Origin: CAXXOK01 sp035353615
GTDB taxonomy: Bacteria > Bacillota > Clostridia > Christensenellales > Aristaeellaceae
Reading direction: 5' to 3'
DNA length: 64,000 nt
Assembly (NCBI GenBank): GCA_035353615.1
Contig: DAOPZY010000014.1
Location: forward strand, 1 to 64,000
Part shown: piece by piece, positions 32,626-42,267 of the stretch
How the letters are laid out: the number at the start of each line of letters is the position of its first letter
Position numbering within the stretch: position 1 is the stretch's first letter
Position numbers and translations under genes: made by a program
The notes under the pieces: generated by a model
The model's database searches: none
What the model was told of the DNA's origin: nothing
The model's input: only the letters and a program-made list of their open reading frames with translations

Positions 32626-34101
32626 ATGCGTGCGATGCTGGATAACGTATTCCGGCGCCTGAAGGTAGGCAACAGCCTTGCGGAGCGCCTCCGCTTCAGC
32701 TTTATGGTGATTCTTGCGCTGATGCTGATTCCCGCGCTGGTGAGCATCTGGACCATGCGCACCTATGCGGACAGCTATCATCAGGCAATTTCGCAGGTGG
32801 AACGGGTATCATCCCTGAAGCCGCTGGTTACCTCCGACATTCCGGATGAAATGTGGAGCATCGTCGCCGGGCGCATCACCTTTGCGGAAGGCAGACAGTA
32901 CCAGATGCTGGAGGAAGTCAACCAGACCATCGACGACCTGATGAGAACCGGCAACTCCATGGAACTGACCGTTGCCAGACGAACCATGGATACGCTGGAA
33001 GGGTACATTGACCGTATGGGCGATCAGATGGCCGTTGGAGCGCTGGTCGCGGACAACGAAGCCTTGCTGGAAGAGGTACGCAGCGTTTCCTCACTGGTAG
33101 GGGATATGCTGGAAAAATATATCACTGTGGAAATCAGCGCCACCATGGATACCAGCCGTCTGCTTCAGGAGCAGTTGATCCTGATTGTGTGGCTGATGGT
33201 CGCGCTGGTGGTGCTCACGTTCGCGTTTGCGATGCTGGCGCAAAAGTCGCTTTCCCGCGCTATCCGCACGCCGATTACGGAATTGGAGCATTTTGCGGGC
33301 GCCATTGCCGAAGGCGATTTGCTGGCGCGCGTGGATAAGCCGGAGGTGACCGAGCTGCGGGGCCTGGCCGAAAGCCTGAACGTGATGGCCGGCAAGCTGC
33401 AACGCCTGATTGATGAAAACCGCCGCGAACAGGAAAACCTGAAAATGAGCGAGCTGCGCACCCTTCAGGCGCAGATTGCCCCGCATTTTCTGTATAACAC
33501 GCTGGACGCCATTGTGTGGCTTGCGGAAGCGTAGCGGACCGACGAGGTCATTCACATCACCCGGGCGCTGAGCGATTTTTTCCGCATTTCACTTTCGCAG
33601 GGCAGGGATTGGATTCCGCTTTCCGATGAGGTGAAGCATCTGCAAGGCTACCTGACCATACAGAAAATCCGGTACCGCGATATTCTGGATTATGAAATTG
33701 ATATTCCTCAGGATATGTACAACCTGCAAATCCTGAAACTTCTGTTGCAGCCGCTGGTCGAAAACGCCATCTACCACGGCATCAAGCACCGGCGGGGCCG
33801 TGGGTTTGTGCGCGTAACCGGGCGCGAGCAGGGGGGCATGATGATCCTGACCGTTACGGACAACGGCGCCGGCATGACGGCGGAACGCCTGAGCCAGGTG
33901 CGGGAAAGTCTGGACCGAGACGCGCCGGCCGAGGGGGAGCACGGCTGTTACGGCCTGTTTAATGTAAATAAACGCATCCAGCTGTACTACAACCAGCCGG
34001 AAGGCGTGCGGATCCAAAGCGGGGAAAACGGCACGACGGTTTCGCTGTGCGTGCCGTTTGGGAGGAGAGAGGATGTACAAGGTATTTCTGGCGGACGATG
34101 A
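32626..34101 (+). pseudogene. Sensor histidine kinase, YesM type, interrupted by an in-frame TAG
   Basis: The frame encodes a complete kinase of about 490 residues except for an amber codon at 33532-33534. Before it: TM1 (about 17-40), extracytoplasmic helices, TM2 (about 185-207), a HAMP linker and the phosphorylation site IAPHFLYNTLDAIVWLAEA. After it, in the same frame: RTDEVIHITRALSDFF, the ATPase N-box LLQPLVENAIYHGIKH, DNGAGM and GLFNVNKRIQLYY. The stop therefore separates the His from the catalytic domain, and the 302-residue product alone would be inactive. It could be a nonsense mutation, a sequencing error or readthrough. TAG is used as a normal stop elsewhere in the window (end of lsrB). 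The last 29 bases overlap the regulator gene. Confidence 0.85.
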
Positions 34102-35659
34102 AATTGTGGTGCGCGAGGGCATCCGCAGCAATTTTCCGTGGGAGCAGACGGATTTTGTGCTGGCCGGCGAAGCCCCGGACGGCGAAATGGCGCTTTCGAT
34201 GCTTCAGGATATCAAACCTGACATCCTGATTACGGATATCCGCATGCCCTTTATGGACGGGCTGGAACTATGCCGGGCGGTCAGCGCGACCATGCCGTGG
34301 ATGTATATTGTAATCCTGAGCGGGTACGACGATTTTGCCTACGCGCGGGAAGCCATATCGCTGGGGGTGAAGGAGTACCTGCTCAAGCCCGTCAGTGGGC
34401 AGGAGCTGTTGCAGGTGCTCAACCATATTGCCGATTGCATCCGGGAGGACAAGCGCCAGCAGGCAAACCTACGCACCTACCGCGATCAGCTGGCTTCGTC
34501 CGGACAATTGCTCAAAGAACGGTTGCTCAACGACCTGATTTCCGGCACGCCGGAAAACGAAGTGATGGAACGCGCCCGCGCGCTTCAAATGAGCCTGACG
34601 GCGGGCCGGTATCTGACCATGGTGATCGATCTGGGGCAGGAAACCATCAGCGTTGAGGAAACCCGCGCGGCTGAAAGCGTGCTGTGCCGCCTTGCGGAAA
34701 GCAGCGGCGGCACCGTATGCCTGTGCCAGGTTCAGGGCCGGTTTGTGATGCTGGTGATGGGGGATGACGATACCGATATTGAGGAGCGCACGTATGGCCT
34801 AGCTCAGGCCGTGCGCTTTGAGGTGGAGCGCAACACCGAGCTGAAACCGATGATGGCGATCGGAACCACGGTGCGCTCCCTGGGGGAGGTGTCGCATTCC
34901 TACGCGGACGCCAGCACCCTCCTGCATACGCTGCACGAGGCGGACAGCGCCAACCGCGAGCGGCGGATTGTCGGCATGCTGGATATCGAACCAAAGGAAA
35001 GCCTGTCGCTGGTGAATGTGAAGGTGCCGCAGATTTATGAAAAACTGCGCCACACCAACCGCGCCGAGGCGGATGGCATTCTGTCGGACTATATTGCCTC
35101 CATCGGCCAGACTGCGGCGCAAAGCAAGCTGATGATTAACTACATTTTTGTGGATATTGTGCTGTGCGCCTCGCGGATGATCCGCGATTGCGGCGGCGAT
35201 CCGCAGGAGATTATCCCCTCCGCCTTTCAGCCGGAGGATAAAAGCGCCGCAGCCTCCACGCTGGAGGAGGCGATGGCGATGGCGCGTGAGCTACTGTACC
35301 GCGCCCTGAGCTTCAGGGACGATCAAGGCTCCGCGCGCTACGGCGTTGTTATCCGCAAAGCCAAGGCGTACATTGACGAGCATTTTTCCAACCCGGACCT
35401 GACGCTACGCGATGTGGCCGGGTATGTGGCGCTGAGCAATAACCACTTTTGTACGGTCTTTTCGCAGGAAACGGGGGTTACGTTTACCGAGTACCTCACC
35501 ACGGTGCGGCTTGCGCATGCCAAGGCGCTTTTGCGCGACCGGCAGATGCGCACCTCCGACGTAGCTTTTACAGTGGGGTATAACGACCCTCACTACTTTA
35601 GCTACCTGTTCAAAAAAAACACCGGGCTATCCCCGCGCGATTACCGGAAAGGCGAATGA
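34073..35659 (+). CDS. Response regulator, YesN type (receiver plus AraC-family domain)
   Basis: A 528-residue regulator partnered with the interrupted kinase. The receiver domain begins KVFLADDEIVVREGI, with phosphoacceptor Asp in LITDIRMPFMDG and Lys in YLLKPVSGQE. A middle region of about 270 residues follows. The C-terminal AraC-type pair of helix-turn-helices includes TLRDVAGYVALSNNHFCTVF and DVAFTVGYNDPHYFSYLFKK, ending SPRDYRKGE. ATG 34073 follows GGAGGAGAGAGG and overlaps the kinase frame by 29 bases, so its translation may depend on ribosomes reading the kinase 3' half. The probable target is the ytfQ operon 245 bases downstream. Confidence 0.93.
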   Translation: MYKVFLADDEIVVREGIRSNFPWEQTDFVLAGEAPDGEMALSMLQDIKPDILITDIRMPFMDGLELCRAVSATMPWMYIVILSGYDDFAYAREAISLGVKEYLLKPVSGQELLQVLNHIADCIREDKRQQANLRTYRDQLASSGQLLKERLLNDLISGTPENEVMERARALQMSLTAGRYLTMVIDLGQETISVEETRAAESVLCRLAESSGGTVCLCQVQGRFVMLVMGDDDTDIEERTYGLAQAVRFEVERNTELKPMMAIGTTVRSLGEVSHSYADASTLLHTLHEADSANRERRIVGMLDIEPKESLSLVNVKVPQIYEKLRHTNRAEADGILSDYIASIGQTAAQSKLMINYIFVDIVLCASRMIRDCGGDPQEIIPSAFQPEDKSAAASTLEEAMAMARELLYRALSFRDDQGSARYGVVIRKAKAYIDEHFSNPDLTLRDVAGYVALSNNHFCTVFSQETGVTFTEYLTTVRLAHAKALLRDRQMRTSDVAFTVGYNDPHYFSYLFKKNTGLSPRDYRKGE

Positions 35660-35706
35660 TTGCAAGGGTTTTCGGCACGCTGTAAGCGCCGGACCTTCCG
35701 AACAAA

Positions 35707-35734
35707 TCGGAAAATATTGACTGTTGTCGGAAAA
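35707..35734 (+). promoter_or_regulatory. Direct repeats, candidate response-regulator binding site
   Basis: TCGGAAAA occurs at 35707-35714 and 35727-35734, 20 bases apart, about two helical turns. This spacing suits an AraC-type regulator with two DNA-binding motifs. The sites lie upstream of ytfQ and just after the regulator gene. Confidence 0.4.
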
Positions 35735-35903
35735 ATACACACACTAAAACGGCCTGTGTGAAATTGCCCAAAAAACTTCAAAAGATTCTCAACCAAATTG
35801 TGAAACCAGTCACTTTTATTCACGGGCTTCCTCCTCTACAATAACATTACACATGGGAAGTACGGACAGCTTCCCGGAATGAAATATGAGGAGGTTCCCA
35901 TCT

Positions 35904-36884
35904 ATGAAGAAATTGCTCGCTCTGTTGACGGCTCTGGTCATGGTGTTCGCACTGTGCTCCTTCGCCGCCGCCGAAGACCTCATCAAGGTTGGTTTCGCGC
36001 AGGTTGGCCATGAGTCTGACTGGCGTAACGCCAACACCGAGAACTACAAGGCCGTGTTCTCCACTGAGAATGGCTATGAATTGAGCTTTGTGGATTGCGA
36101 CAACGACAACGCCGCTCAGTTGGAAGCGGTTCGCAGCTTTATCGAGCAGGGCGTGGATTACATCATCATCGCCCCGATCGAAACCGCTGGCTGGAACACC
36201 GTTTTGGCGGAAGCCAAAGCCGCTGGGATCCCCGTGATCATCGCTGACCGTTCTGTGGATGCCGATCCTTCCGAGTACACCACTCGCGTAGGCACCGACA
36301 TGGTTAAAGAAGGCGAAACCGCTGGCAACTGGCTGGCTGAATACCTCGCCGGCAAAGAAGCTAACATCCTCGTGATCGAAGGCACCGTAGGTTCCTCCGC
36401 CGCACTGGGCCGTTCCGAAGGCTTCAACAACATCGCCAAAGATCATTCCGAATGGAAAATCCTGGACAGCCAGAGCGGCGACTTCACGCAGGCTGGCGGC
36501 CAGCAGGTTATGGAAAGCTTCATCAAGTCCTATCCCGGCCAGTTCAACGTGCTGGTTTGCCAGAACGATAACGAAGCCTACGGCGCGATGGATGCTATGA
36601 ACGCGGCCGGCATCACCTACGGCGTTGGCGGCGACGTGACCCTGATCTCCTACGATGCGACCAAGGCCGGCTTGGGCTACACCTTGGATGGCAAAATCAA
36701 CGCGGACGTTGAGTGCAACCCGATCCAGGCTGACTTCGTGAAGGGCGTTATCGAGAAGCTGAAGGCCGGCGAAACCGTCGATGCGTTCACGCTGGTTGTC
36801 GATCAGGCTTTCGTAGCCCCGGGCATCACCTCTCAGTATGCCACCACCCTTACCGCGGATATCCTCGCGGCCCGTCCGTACTAA
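35904..36884 (+). CDS. ytfQ: Galactofuranose-type ABC transporter substrate-binding protein
   Basis: The extracytoplasmic sugar-binding protein of the operon, 326 residues. A signal peptide (about 1-21, MKKLLALLTALVMVFALCSF then AAAE) precedes DLIKVGFAQVGHESDWRNAN. Ligand-contacting segments resemble E. coli YtfQ: the WR in SDWRN, the DRS segment IIADRSVDAD and the Asn/Asp of CQNDNEAYGAMDAM. The ATG at 35904 has GAGGAGG eight bases upstream; an in-frame ATG six codons earlier overlaps that site and is rejected. A hairpin with T run after the stop probably makes this gene more highly expressed than the transporter genes after it. Exact sugar specificity is inferred from family. Confidence 0.92.
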   Translation: MKKLLALLTALVMVFALCSFAAAEDLIKVGFAQVGHESDWRNANTENYKAVFSTENGYELSFVDCDNDNAAQLEAVRSFIEQGVDYIIIAPIETAGWNTVLAEAKAAGIPVIIADRSVDADPSEYTTRVGTDMVKEGETAGNWLAEYLAGKEANILVIEGTVGSSAALGRSEGFNNIAKDHSEWKILDSQSGDFTQAGGQQVMESFIKSYPGQFNVLVCQNDNEAYGAMDAMNAAGITYGVGGDVTLISYDATKAGLGYTLDGKINADVECNPIQADFVKGVIEKLKAGETVDAFTLVVDQAFVAPGITSQYATTLTADILAARPY

Positions 36885-36926
36885 GCAGGAATTGATCGCT
36901 TAGGCGATGTAAAAGAAACTGTGGAG

Positions 36927-36961
36927 AAGTGGGAGAGGCCTTACAGCTCCTCCCACTTTTC
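36927..36961 (+). terminator. Attenuating terminator between ytfQ and ytfR
   Basis: The stem AAGTGGGAG / CTCCCACTT, with a small bulge, is followed by TTTTCT. Readthrough is needed to express ytfR-T-yjfF. Confidence 0.75.
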
Positions 36962-37020
36962 TATATGAAGGGCTTGGGCGGCACGACGCCCAACCGTTCA
37001 CAAACCTATGAAAGGAATGG

Positions 37021-38541
37021 ATGACTATGGATGATCGGGTCGTCCTGACCATGCGCGGGATAACCATGACCTTTCCCGGAGTCAAGGCGTTGGAAAATGT
37101 AGATTTCACCCTGCGCAAGGGTGAAATTCATGCGCTGATGGGTGAAAACGGCGCGGGTAAATCCACGCTGATTAAATGCCTGACCGGCGTTCATGACTTT
37201 GATGAAGGCGAAATTAACGTGGACGGGCTGGATGGAGCCATCCGGAACCATTCAACATTGGAGGCTCAGAAAAGGGGCATTTCCACGGTATACCAGGAAG
37301 TGAACCTGTGCCCGAACCTGAGCGTTGCTGAAAATCTTTATATTGGCCGCGAACCGCTCACCTCCCTGCACACCATCGACCGGCGGACGATGATAAAAAA
37401 AGCGCAGGCGTTGCTGGACAGCTTTGAATTGGAAATTGACGCCCAGCAAAATCTGGAAAATTATTCCCTTGCGCTTCAGCAGATGATCGCCATTGCGCGC
37501 GCTGTGGATATGGAGTGCAAAATCCTGATTTTGGATGAACCGACCTCCTCCTTGGACGACCACGAGGTGGAAAAGCTTTTTACGCTGATGCGCAAGCTTC
37601 GTGACCAAGGGGTGGGTATCATTTTTGTTACGCACTTTCTGGAACAAGTGTACGCCGTTTGCGACCGTATCACGGTTTTGCGCAACGGGCAGTTGGTAGG
37701 GGAATATCTGATTACCGACCTGCCCCGTGTGAAGCTGATCGCGGCCATGATGGGCAAGGATTTTGATGATCTGGCAAAGATAAAGCCGGAGAACTGCACC
37801 AACCGCTGCGATGAACCGTTGATTGAGGCGAGCGGCTTGAGCCACGCGGGTAAAATCAAGCCCTTTGATCTCAAAATCAACCGGGGCGAGGTGGTGGGGT
37901 TGACCGGCCTGCTGGGTTCCGGACGCAGCGAACTGGCGCGCGCCATTTATGGCGCGGATCGCGCGCAAACCGGGACGCTCAAGGTGAAAAGCAAGAATGT
38001 GAAGATCGCCCAGCCGATTGACGCCATGAAGCAGGGCATGGGCATGCTCCCGGATGACCGCAAAGCTGAAGGAATTATCGCGGACCTTTCGGTTCGGGAA
38101 AACATTGTGCTGGCCATTCAGGCGCACCGGGGTATTATGAAGCTGTTGCCCATGAAGGAGCAGTGCGAGATTGCGGATAAGTTTATCGATCTTTTGCAAA
38201 TTAAAACCGCAAGCCGCGAAACTCTGCTCAAGCAGCTTTCCGGCGGCAATCAGCAGAAGGTGATTATTGCCCGCTGGCTGGCAACGGACCCGGACTTCCT
38301 GATCTTGGATGAACCGACCCGCGGCATCGATATCGGCACCAAAACGGAAATTCAAAAGCTGATTGTTCGGCTGGCTGAAGAAGGCAAAGGCATCCTGTTC
38401 ATTTCATCGGAGATTGAGGAAATGCTGCGCACCTGCAACCGGCTGGCGGTTTTGCGCGATGGCGAAAAGGTTGGCGAAATCTCTGGGGACATGACTCAGG
38501 AAAGCGTGATGCACGCCATCGCCGGAGGTGAGAAATCATGA
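37021..38541 (+). CDS. ytfR: Sugar ABC transporter ATPase with two ATP-binding domains
   Basis: Energises sugar import; 506 residues with two fused ATPase domains, as in RbsA/MglA/YtfR. Domain 1: Walker A GENGAGKST, signature-like NYSLALQQM and Walker B ILILDEPTSSLDDHE. Domain 2: degenerate Walker A LLGSGRSELARAIYG, intact signature LSGGNQQKV and Walker B FLILDEPTRGID. The ATG at 37021 follows AAAGGAA; ATG 37027 is also possible. Its stop overlaps ytfT by four bases (ATGA). Confidence 0.94.
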   Translation: MTMDDRVVLTMRGITMTFPGVKALENVDFTLRKGEIHALMGENGAGKSTLIKCLTGVHDFDEGEINVDGLDGAIRNHSTLEAQKRGISTVYQEVNLCPNLSVAENLYIGREPLTSLHTIDRRTMIKKAQALLDSFELEIDAQQNLENYSLALQQMIAIARAVDMECKILILDEPTSSLDDHEVEKLFTLMRKLRDQGVGIIFVTHFLEQVYAVCDRITVLRNGQLVGEYLITDLPRVKLIAAMMGKDFDDLAKIKPENCTNRCDEPLIEASGLSHAGKIKPFDLKINRGEVVGLTGLLGSGRSELARAIYGADRAQTGTLKVKSKNVKIAQPIDAMKQGMGMLPDDRKAEGIIADLSVRENIVLAIQAHRGIMKLLPMKEQCEIADKFIDLLQIKTASRETLLKQLSGGNQQKVIIARWLATDPDFLILDEPTRGIDIGTKTEIQKLIVRLAEEGKGILFISSEIEEMLRTCNRLAVLRDGEKVGEISGDMTQESVMHAIAGGEKS

Positions 38542-39611
38542 AAACAATCAAGAAAATAACGCATTTGCGATTGTTCCTGCCTATTTTCAGCATGCTGCTC
38601 GTTATGGCGGTCAATATCATTTTTGATATTGTCAACGGCAATGCGGTTTTCAATTTCTTTACCATTTCCGTACGCAACGGCATCCTGTACGGACGCATCA
38701 TCGACATCCTGAACCGTGGCAGCGAGGCCGCCATTCTGGCGATTGGCATGACGCTGGTGGTATCCTCCTCGGCCGGTACCGATATTTCCGTCGGCTCGGT
38801 GATGAGCCTGTCCGGTGGCGTCTGCTGCATGCTGTTGGCTGGGTTTGGCAACGCGAACGTATCGGAATATGCTCATCCGCTTTGGATGGGCCTGCTGGCC
38901 GGGTTGGTGGTTGCCTGCGCCTGCGGCGTGTTTAACGGCTTTCTGGTATCTTACCTAAACATTCAGCCGATGGTGGCGACGTTGATCCTGTTTTCCGCCG
39001 GGCGCGCGATTGGGCTGCTGCTTTGCAACAGCACGATCGTGTACATCCGCGAGCCTTCGTTCCAGTTTTTGGGCGGCTATTGCGGCTTCATGCCCACGCC
39101 GATTCTGGTGGCGGGCTGCTGCGTGATTATCGCGTCGCTTATCCTCAAATTTACCGCGCTGGGCATGTATGTGCAAAGCGTGGGAATTAACAAAAATGCG
39201 GCGCGCATCGCAGGGTATCAGTCCCGCCGGATTATCTTTACCACCTTTGTGATTTGCGGCCTGTGCGCGGGCATTGCCGGGTTGGTCGCAACCAGCCGGA
39301 TTTATAGCGCCGATACCAACAACATCGGCCTCACGCTGGAATTGGACGCGATTCTGGCGGTCGCGCTGGGCGGCAACAGCCTGGGCGGCGGCAAGTTCCG
39401 GCTCTCCGGTTCCATCATTGGCGCATATACCATTCAGGCGATCACCACAACGCTGTACGCGTTGGGGATCAGCTCCGCGCAGGCGCCGGTGTTCAAGGCG
39501 GTTATCGTGATCCTGATTGTGACCATTCAGGCGCCGGCATTCAAGGCGATGCTGGCGAAACGGGCTGCCGCCCGGAGCCTTGCAGCCCATAAGGAGGTGA
39601 TCGGCACATGA
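38538..39611 (+). CDS. ytfT: Sugar ABC transporter permease
   Basis: A membrane subunit of 357 residues with about eight to ten predicted helices, of the RbsC/YtfT permease family. Family landmarks are AAILAIGMTLVVSSSAGTDI followed by SVGSVMSLSG, the cytoplasmic loop GINKNAARIAGYQSRRI, and the ALGGNSLGGGKFRLSGSIIG segment. The start overlaps the ATPase stop and the end overlaps yjfF by four bases, so the three are tightly coupled. It pairs with YjfF as a heterodimeric pore, as in the E. coli galactofuranose transporter. Confidence 0.93.
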   Translation: MKTIKKITHLRLFLPIFSMLLVMAVNIIFDIVNGNAVFNFFTISVRNGILYGRIIDILNRGSEAAILAIGMTLVVSSSAGTDISVGSVMSLSGGVCCMLLAGFGNANVSEYAHPLWMGLLAGLVVACACGVFNGFLVSYLNIQPMVATLILFSAGRAIGLLLCNSTIVYIREPSFQFLGGYCGFMPTPILVAGCCVIIASLILKFTALGMYVQSVGINKNAARIAGYQSRRIIFTTFVICGLCAGIAGLVATSRIYSADTNNIGLTLELDAILAVALGGNSLGGGKFRLSGSIIGAYTIQAITTTLYALGISSAQAPVFKAVIVILIVTIQAPAFKAMLAKRAAARSLAAHKEVIGT

Positions 39612-40657
39612 ACCGTACGTCGCTTGAAAAACGTTCCCGCAGGCAAATGAACAACAATGGCATGCTGCTTCTGATCACAATCGCGCTGTTTATCGTGATG
39701 TATGTCGCCGGTTGCCTCGTATATTCGGACAAGGGCTTCGATCATTTTCAGACGTTCATCAACATCCTGATTAACAACTCCGGCCTGATCTGCGTCGCGT
39801 GCGGCATGACGGCCGTCATGCTCACCGGGGGTATCGACATCTCGGTTGGCGCGCTGATTGCCATGGACTGCATGTTTTTGGCCGTGGGGATAGAAACCCG
39901 CGGGGTGCCCGCGCCCTACCTGATGGCGGAAGTGCTGCTGATCGGCGTTGTATTTGGCTTTGTGCAGGGCTTCTGCGTAGGCTATCTGGACATTCAGCCG
40001 TTCATTGTGACCATGGCGGGCATGTTCTTTGCCCGAGGCATGACAGCGATGATCAGCACTCAGCAGGTGACGATCAAATCCAGCGAGTTTTTTGTGGGGT
40101 TGGCGAACCTGAAAATCTGGATGCCGTTTGAAATCGGCGCCTATATGAACAACAAGGGCAAGCTGATGGTGCCGTACCTGCGGTTGCCTGTCATCATCGC
40201 GTTGGTGGTGCTGATCGCGGTTTTCCTGCTGCTTAGGTACACCAAGTTTGGCCGCAGCCTGTACGCGGTGGGCGGTAACCAGCAATCGGCCGCGCTCATG
40301 GGGTTGGACGTGAAAAAGACCCGTTTGAAGGCCTACATGCTGTCCAGCTTCCTGTGCTCCATCGGCGGCATCTGCTATTGCCTGAACACCATGGCCGGCA
40401 CCACCACGCAGGCAACCGGCCTTGAAATGGATGCGATTTCCTCGGCGGTTATCGGCGGAACCCTGCTCACAGGCGGCGTTGGCAACGTGTTTGGCTCCTT
40501 CTTTGGGGTGCTGATTAACGGAACCATCTCCAGCTTGGTGAAAACAAACGGCAAGCTGATGTCCTCCTGGGCGAACGTCGTATCCGCCATGCTCCTGTGC
40601 TTCTTCATTGTGTTGCAGGCAGTGTTTGCCAAGCTGAAGGAACGCAGCAAACGGTAA
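39608..40657 (+). CDS. yjfF: Sugar ABC transporter permease
   Basis: Second permease, 349 residues, same family as the preceding one. Landmarks are MTAVMLTGGIDISVGALIAM, the loop AVGGNQQSAALMGLDVKKTR and VIGGTLLTGGVGNVFGSFFG. The ATG overlaps the ytfT stop with AAGGAGG inside the ytfT end as ribosome-binding site. Last gene of the operon. A strong terminator lies about 190 bases further on. Confidence 0.93.
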   Translation: MNRTSLEKRSRRQMNNNGMLLLITIALFIVMYVAGCLVYSDKGFDHFQTFINILINNSGLICVACGMTAVMLTGGIDISVGALIAMDCMFLAVGIETRGVPAPYLMAEVLLIGVVFGFVQGFCVGYLDIQPFIVTMAGMFFARGMTAMISTQQVTIKSSEFFVGLANLKIWMPFEIGAYMNNKGKLMVPYLRLPVIIALVVLIAVFLLLRYTKFGRSLYAVGGNQQSAALMGLDVKKTRLKAYMLSSFLCSIGGICYCLNTMAGTTTQATGLEMDAISSAVIGGTLLTGGVGNVFGSFFGVLINGTISSLVKTNGKLMSSWANVVSAMLLCFFIVLQAVFAKLKERSKR

Positions 40658-40845
40658 TCCCAGTATTCCTTTCGCGGCGGCAACGGGGCGGTTTCCCCCT
40701 TTTCCCGCAAGGGGCGGAGCGGTAACTGCGCCTTACGGTTCCCCGCGCCGTGGAGGCTGGGAAAAGCCTGAGCCGCAATCCGAAAGGGGAAAACGAACTG
40801 GTTCTATCCGGCGTGCGCGACACCGCGACCGCCTAAACCGAAAAA

Positions 40846-40879
40846 GGACCCGCCCATCCCTCCCGGGCGGGTCCTATTT
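40846..40879. terminator. Terminator after the ytf operon
   Basis: GGACCCGCCC (40846-40855) pairs with GGGCGGGTCC (40865-40874), preceded by AAAAA and followed by TATTT. It can work in both directions. The rest of 40658-40985 holds no recognisable gene. Confidence 0.85.
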
Positions 40880-40985
40880 GTATGGCTCAAAAATGGAGCC
40901 GGATCGGGTTCCCGAGGCGGGGGCATGGAGGGTTCAAGCGCGGCGGCGACAGAGATGCCCTGAGCGCGGCGCGTGCAATAGTCGC

Positions 40986-41870
40986 TCAGGCCCGCGTTGC
41001 CAGCAAGCGAAGGTGATTGTCGGTGAAGCTCGCGGAAACCCGGCCCGTATCCATCAGCCAGGAAAAATAGGATCGGATGGTGCTGCCCACCAGCACATAC
41101 TGTTCAAAATTCATGGTCAGCTCATACCGGCTGAACATTTCCTGCAAGGCTACATCAAACGGCACGGGCGTGCGGCAAATTTCCAGCAGATGATCCGCCA
41201 CCGCGAGCACCTTAACCCGGTTATAGGTCGCCAAGGGCCGGATATCTTTGGCAGGCTCGGCGTGGGCCGGCACAAACAGGCTGGCGGTCATTTCCGAGAT
41301 ACGGTCGAGCGTTTGTAGGTAGGCTTCCACATCATAAATAAAAGGAATGCCATATTTATCGAGCGTCGCCTCGCTGCTGACACAGTCGGCCAGAAAAACA
41401 ACGTCGTCCGGCGTGCGGTAGCCCACCATATCGAAAAAATGGCCCGGAAGGGGAAGCACTTCGATCTCCTTGGGGAAGTCCGGATCGCTCAGTTCGACCG
41501 CGTCGCTTTCCTGCGCCATTAAAAACTTGTGGCGAAGCTCCTTGCAAGGGAAGCCCCCATATAAAAAGGAAGGCTCCAAAATTGGGTGGCACGTCATGGC
41601 CCGCTCGATGCCGTTGGCGAAAATTTTGCAGCCGGTTTGCGATTGCAAATAGCGGTTGCCGCCGATATGATCCGCGTTGGAGTGCGTGTTGAGGATGGCT
41701 GTCAGCGACCACTGCTGCCGATCCAACACCTGCCGGACTTTTCGCCCGGCGTCCTTATCGTTGCCGCTGTCGATCAGGATCACATGCTGCCCATCCGGCG
41801 TGTAAACGCCAATTTTTGCCGGGCAATCGATGTAGTAGCTGCGCGGCCCAACCTGCGTTAACTCGTACAT
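40986..41870 (-). CDS. Metallo-beta-lactamase-fold hydrolase
   Basis: A 294-residue cytoplasmic metalloenzyme of unknown substrate. The metal-binding motif reads THSNADHIGG, so the second His of the usual HxHxDH is Asn. Other conserved positions are LPGHFFDMVGY, FLADCVSS and FVPAHAEPAKD. The N-terminus QVGPRSYYIDCPAKIGVYTP leads into the beta-sandwich fold typical of glyoxalase II-like proteins. ATG 41870 follows GGAGGTT and is preferred over an open upstream extension. It stands alone, convergent with the ytf operon and followed upstream by an intergenic repeat. Confidence 0.88.
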   Translation of the reverse strand: MYELTQVGPRSYYIDCPAKIGVYTPDGQHVILIDSGNDKDAGRKVRQVLDRQQWSLTAILNTHSNADHIGGNRYLQSQTGCKIFANGIERAMTCHPILEPSFLYGGFPCKELRHKFLMAQESDAVELSDPDFPKEIEVLPLPGHFFDMVGYRTPDDVVFLADCVSSEATLDKYGIPFIYDVEAYLQTLDRISEMTASLFVPAHAEPAKDIRPLATYNRVKVLAVADHLLEICRTPVPFDVALQEMFSRYELTMNFEQYVLVGSTIRSYFSWLMDTGRVSASFTDNHLRLLATRA

Positions 41871-42015
41871 GGCTATCAACCTCCGTAGGCAATTCAGAAT
41901 GCTACGCCAAGCATACCACACAGCCAGCGGCTCGACAACCGCCGCCAATGCGTTTACCCATGAAAAACCGATAAAAACCAACCGACCCCGGACTGGCAGG
42001 CAATGTAACCGACAA

Positions 42016-42195
42016 CTGAAAAACCCTCGCCGCAGCGAAAATGGGTCAAGGCCAAAGCCTCTGTGGGGTGCAGGGGTTAAGCATTTGCCCGCCGGAGGCC
42101 ATCTATGGCAACACATACAACGTTAACACCACGAGCGCCAAAGGCAAAATGTGGTGCGGCGTACGGACTCGATTTGGTTTGTCAACGGTCTGAAT
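42016..42195 (+). repeat. Dispersed intergenic repeat, copy B
   Basis: The best partner of copy A (2548-2702), same orientation. Shared blocks are the CTGAAAAACCCTCGCCGCAG core, CGCCGGAGGCC, ACACATACA(A/G)CGTTA and GTCAACGGTCTG. No gene is seen in 41871-42267. Confidence 0.75.
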
Positions 42196-42267
42196 GTCAG
42201 GAAAAACGGCCTGTCAAAAGCCGGATGGCTCGGGTACAGGCCGGTTTGAGTTTTACGTAGGCAAAGG

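Noticed and set aside
33532..33534. Reassignment of TAG to an amino acid in this organism
   Set aside because: TAG is used as the true stop of lsrB (61118-61120), and the other genes show no internal TAG, so a single mutated, mis-sequenced or read-through codon is more likely.
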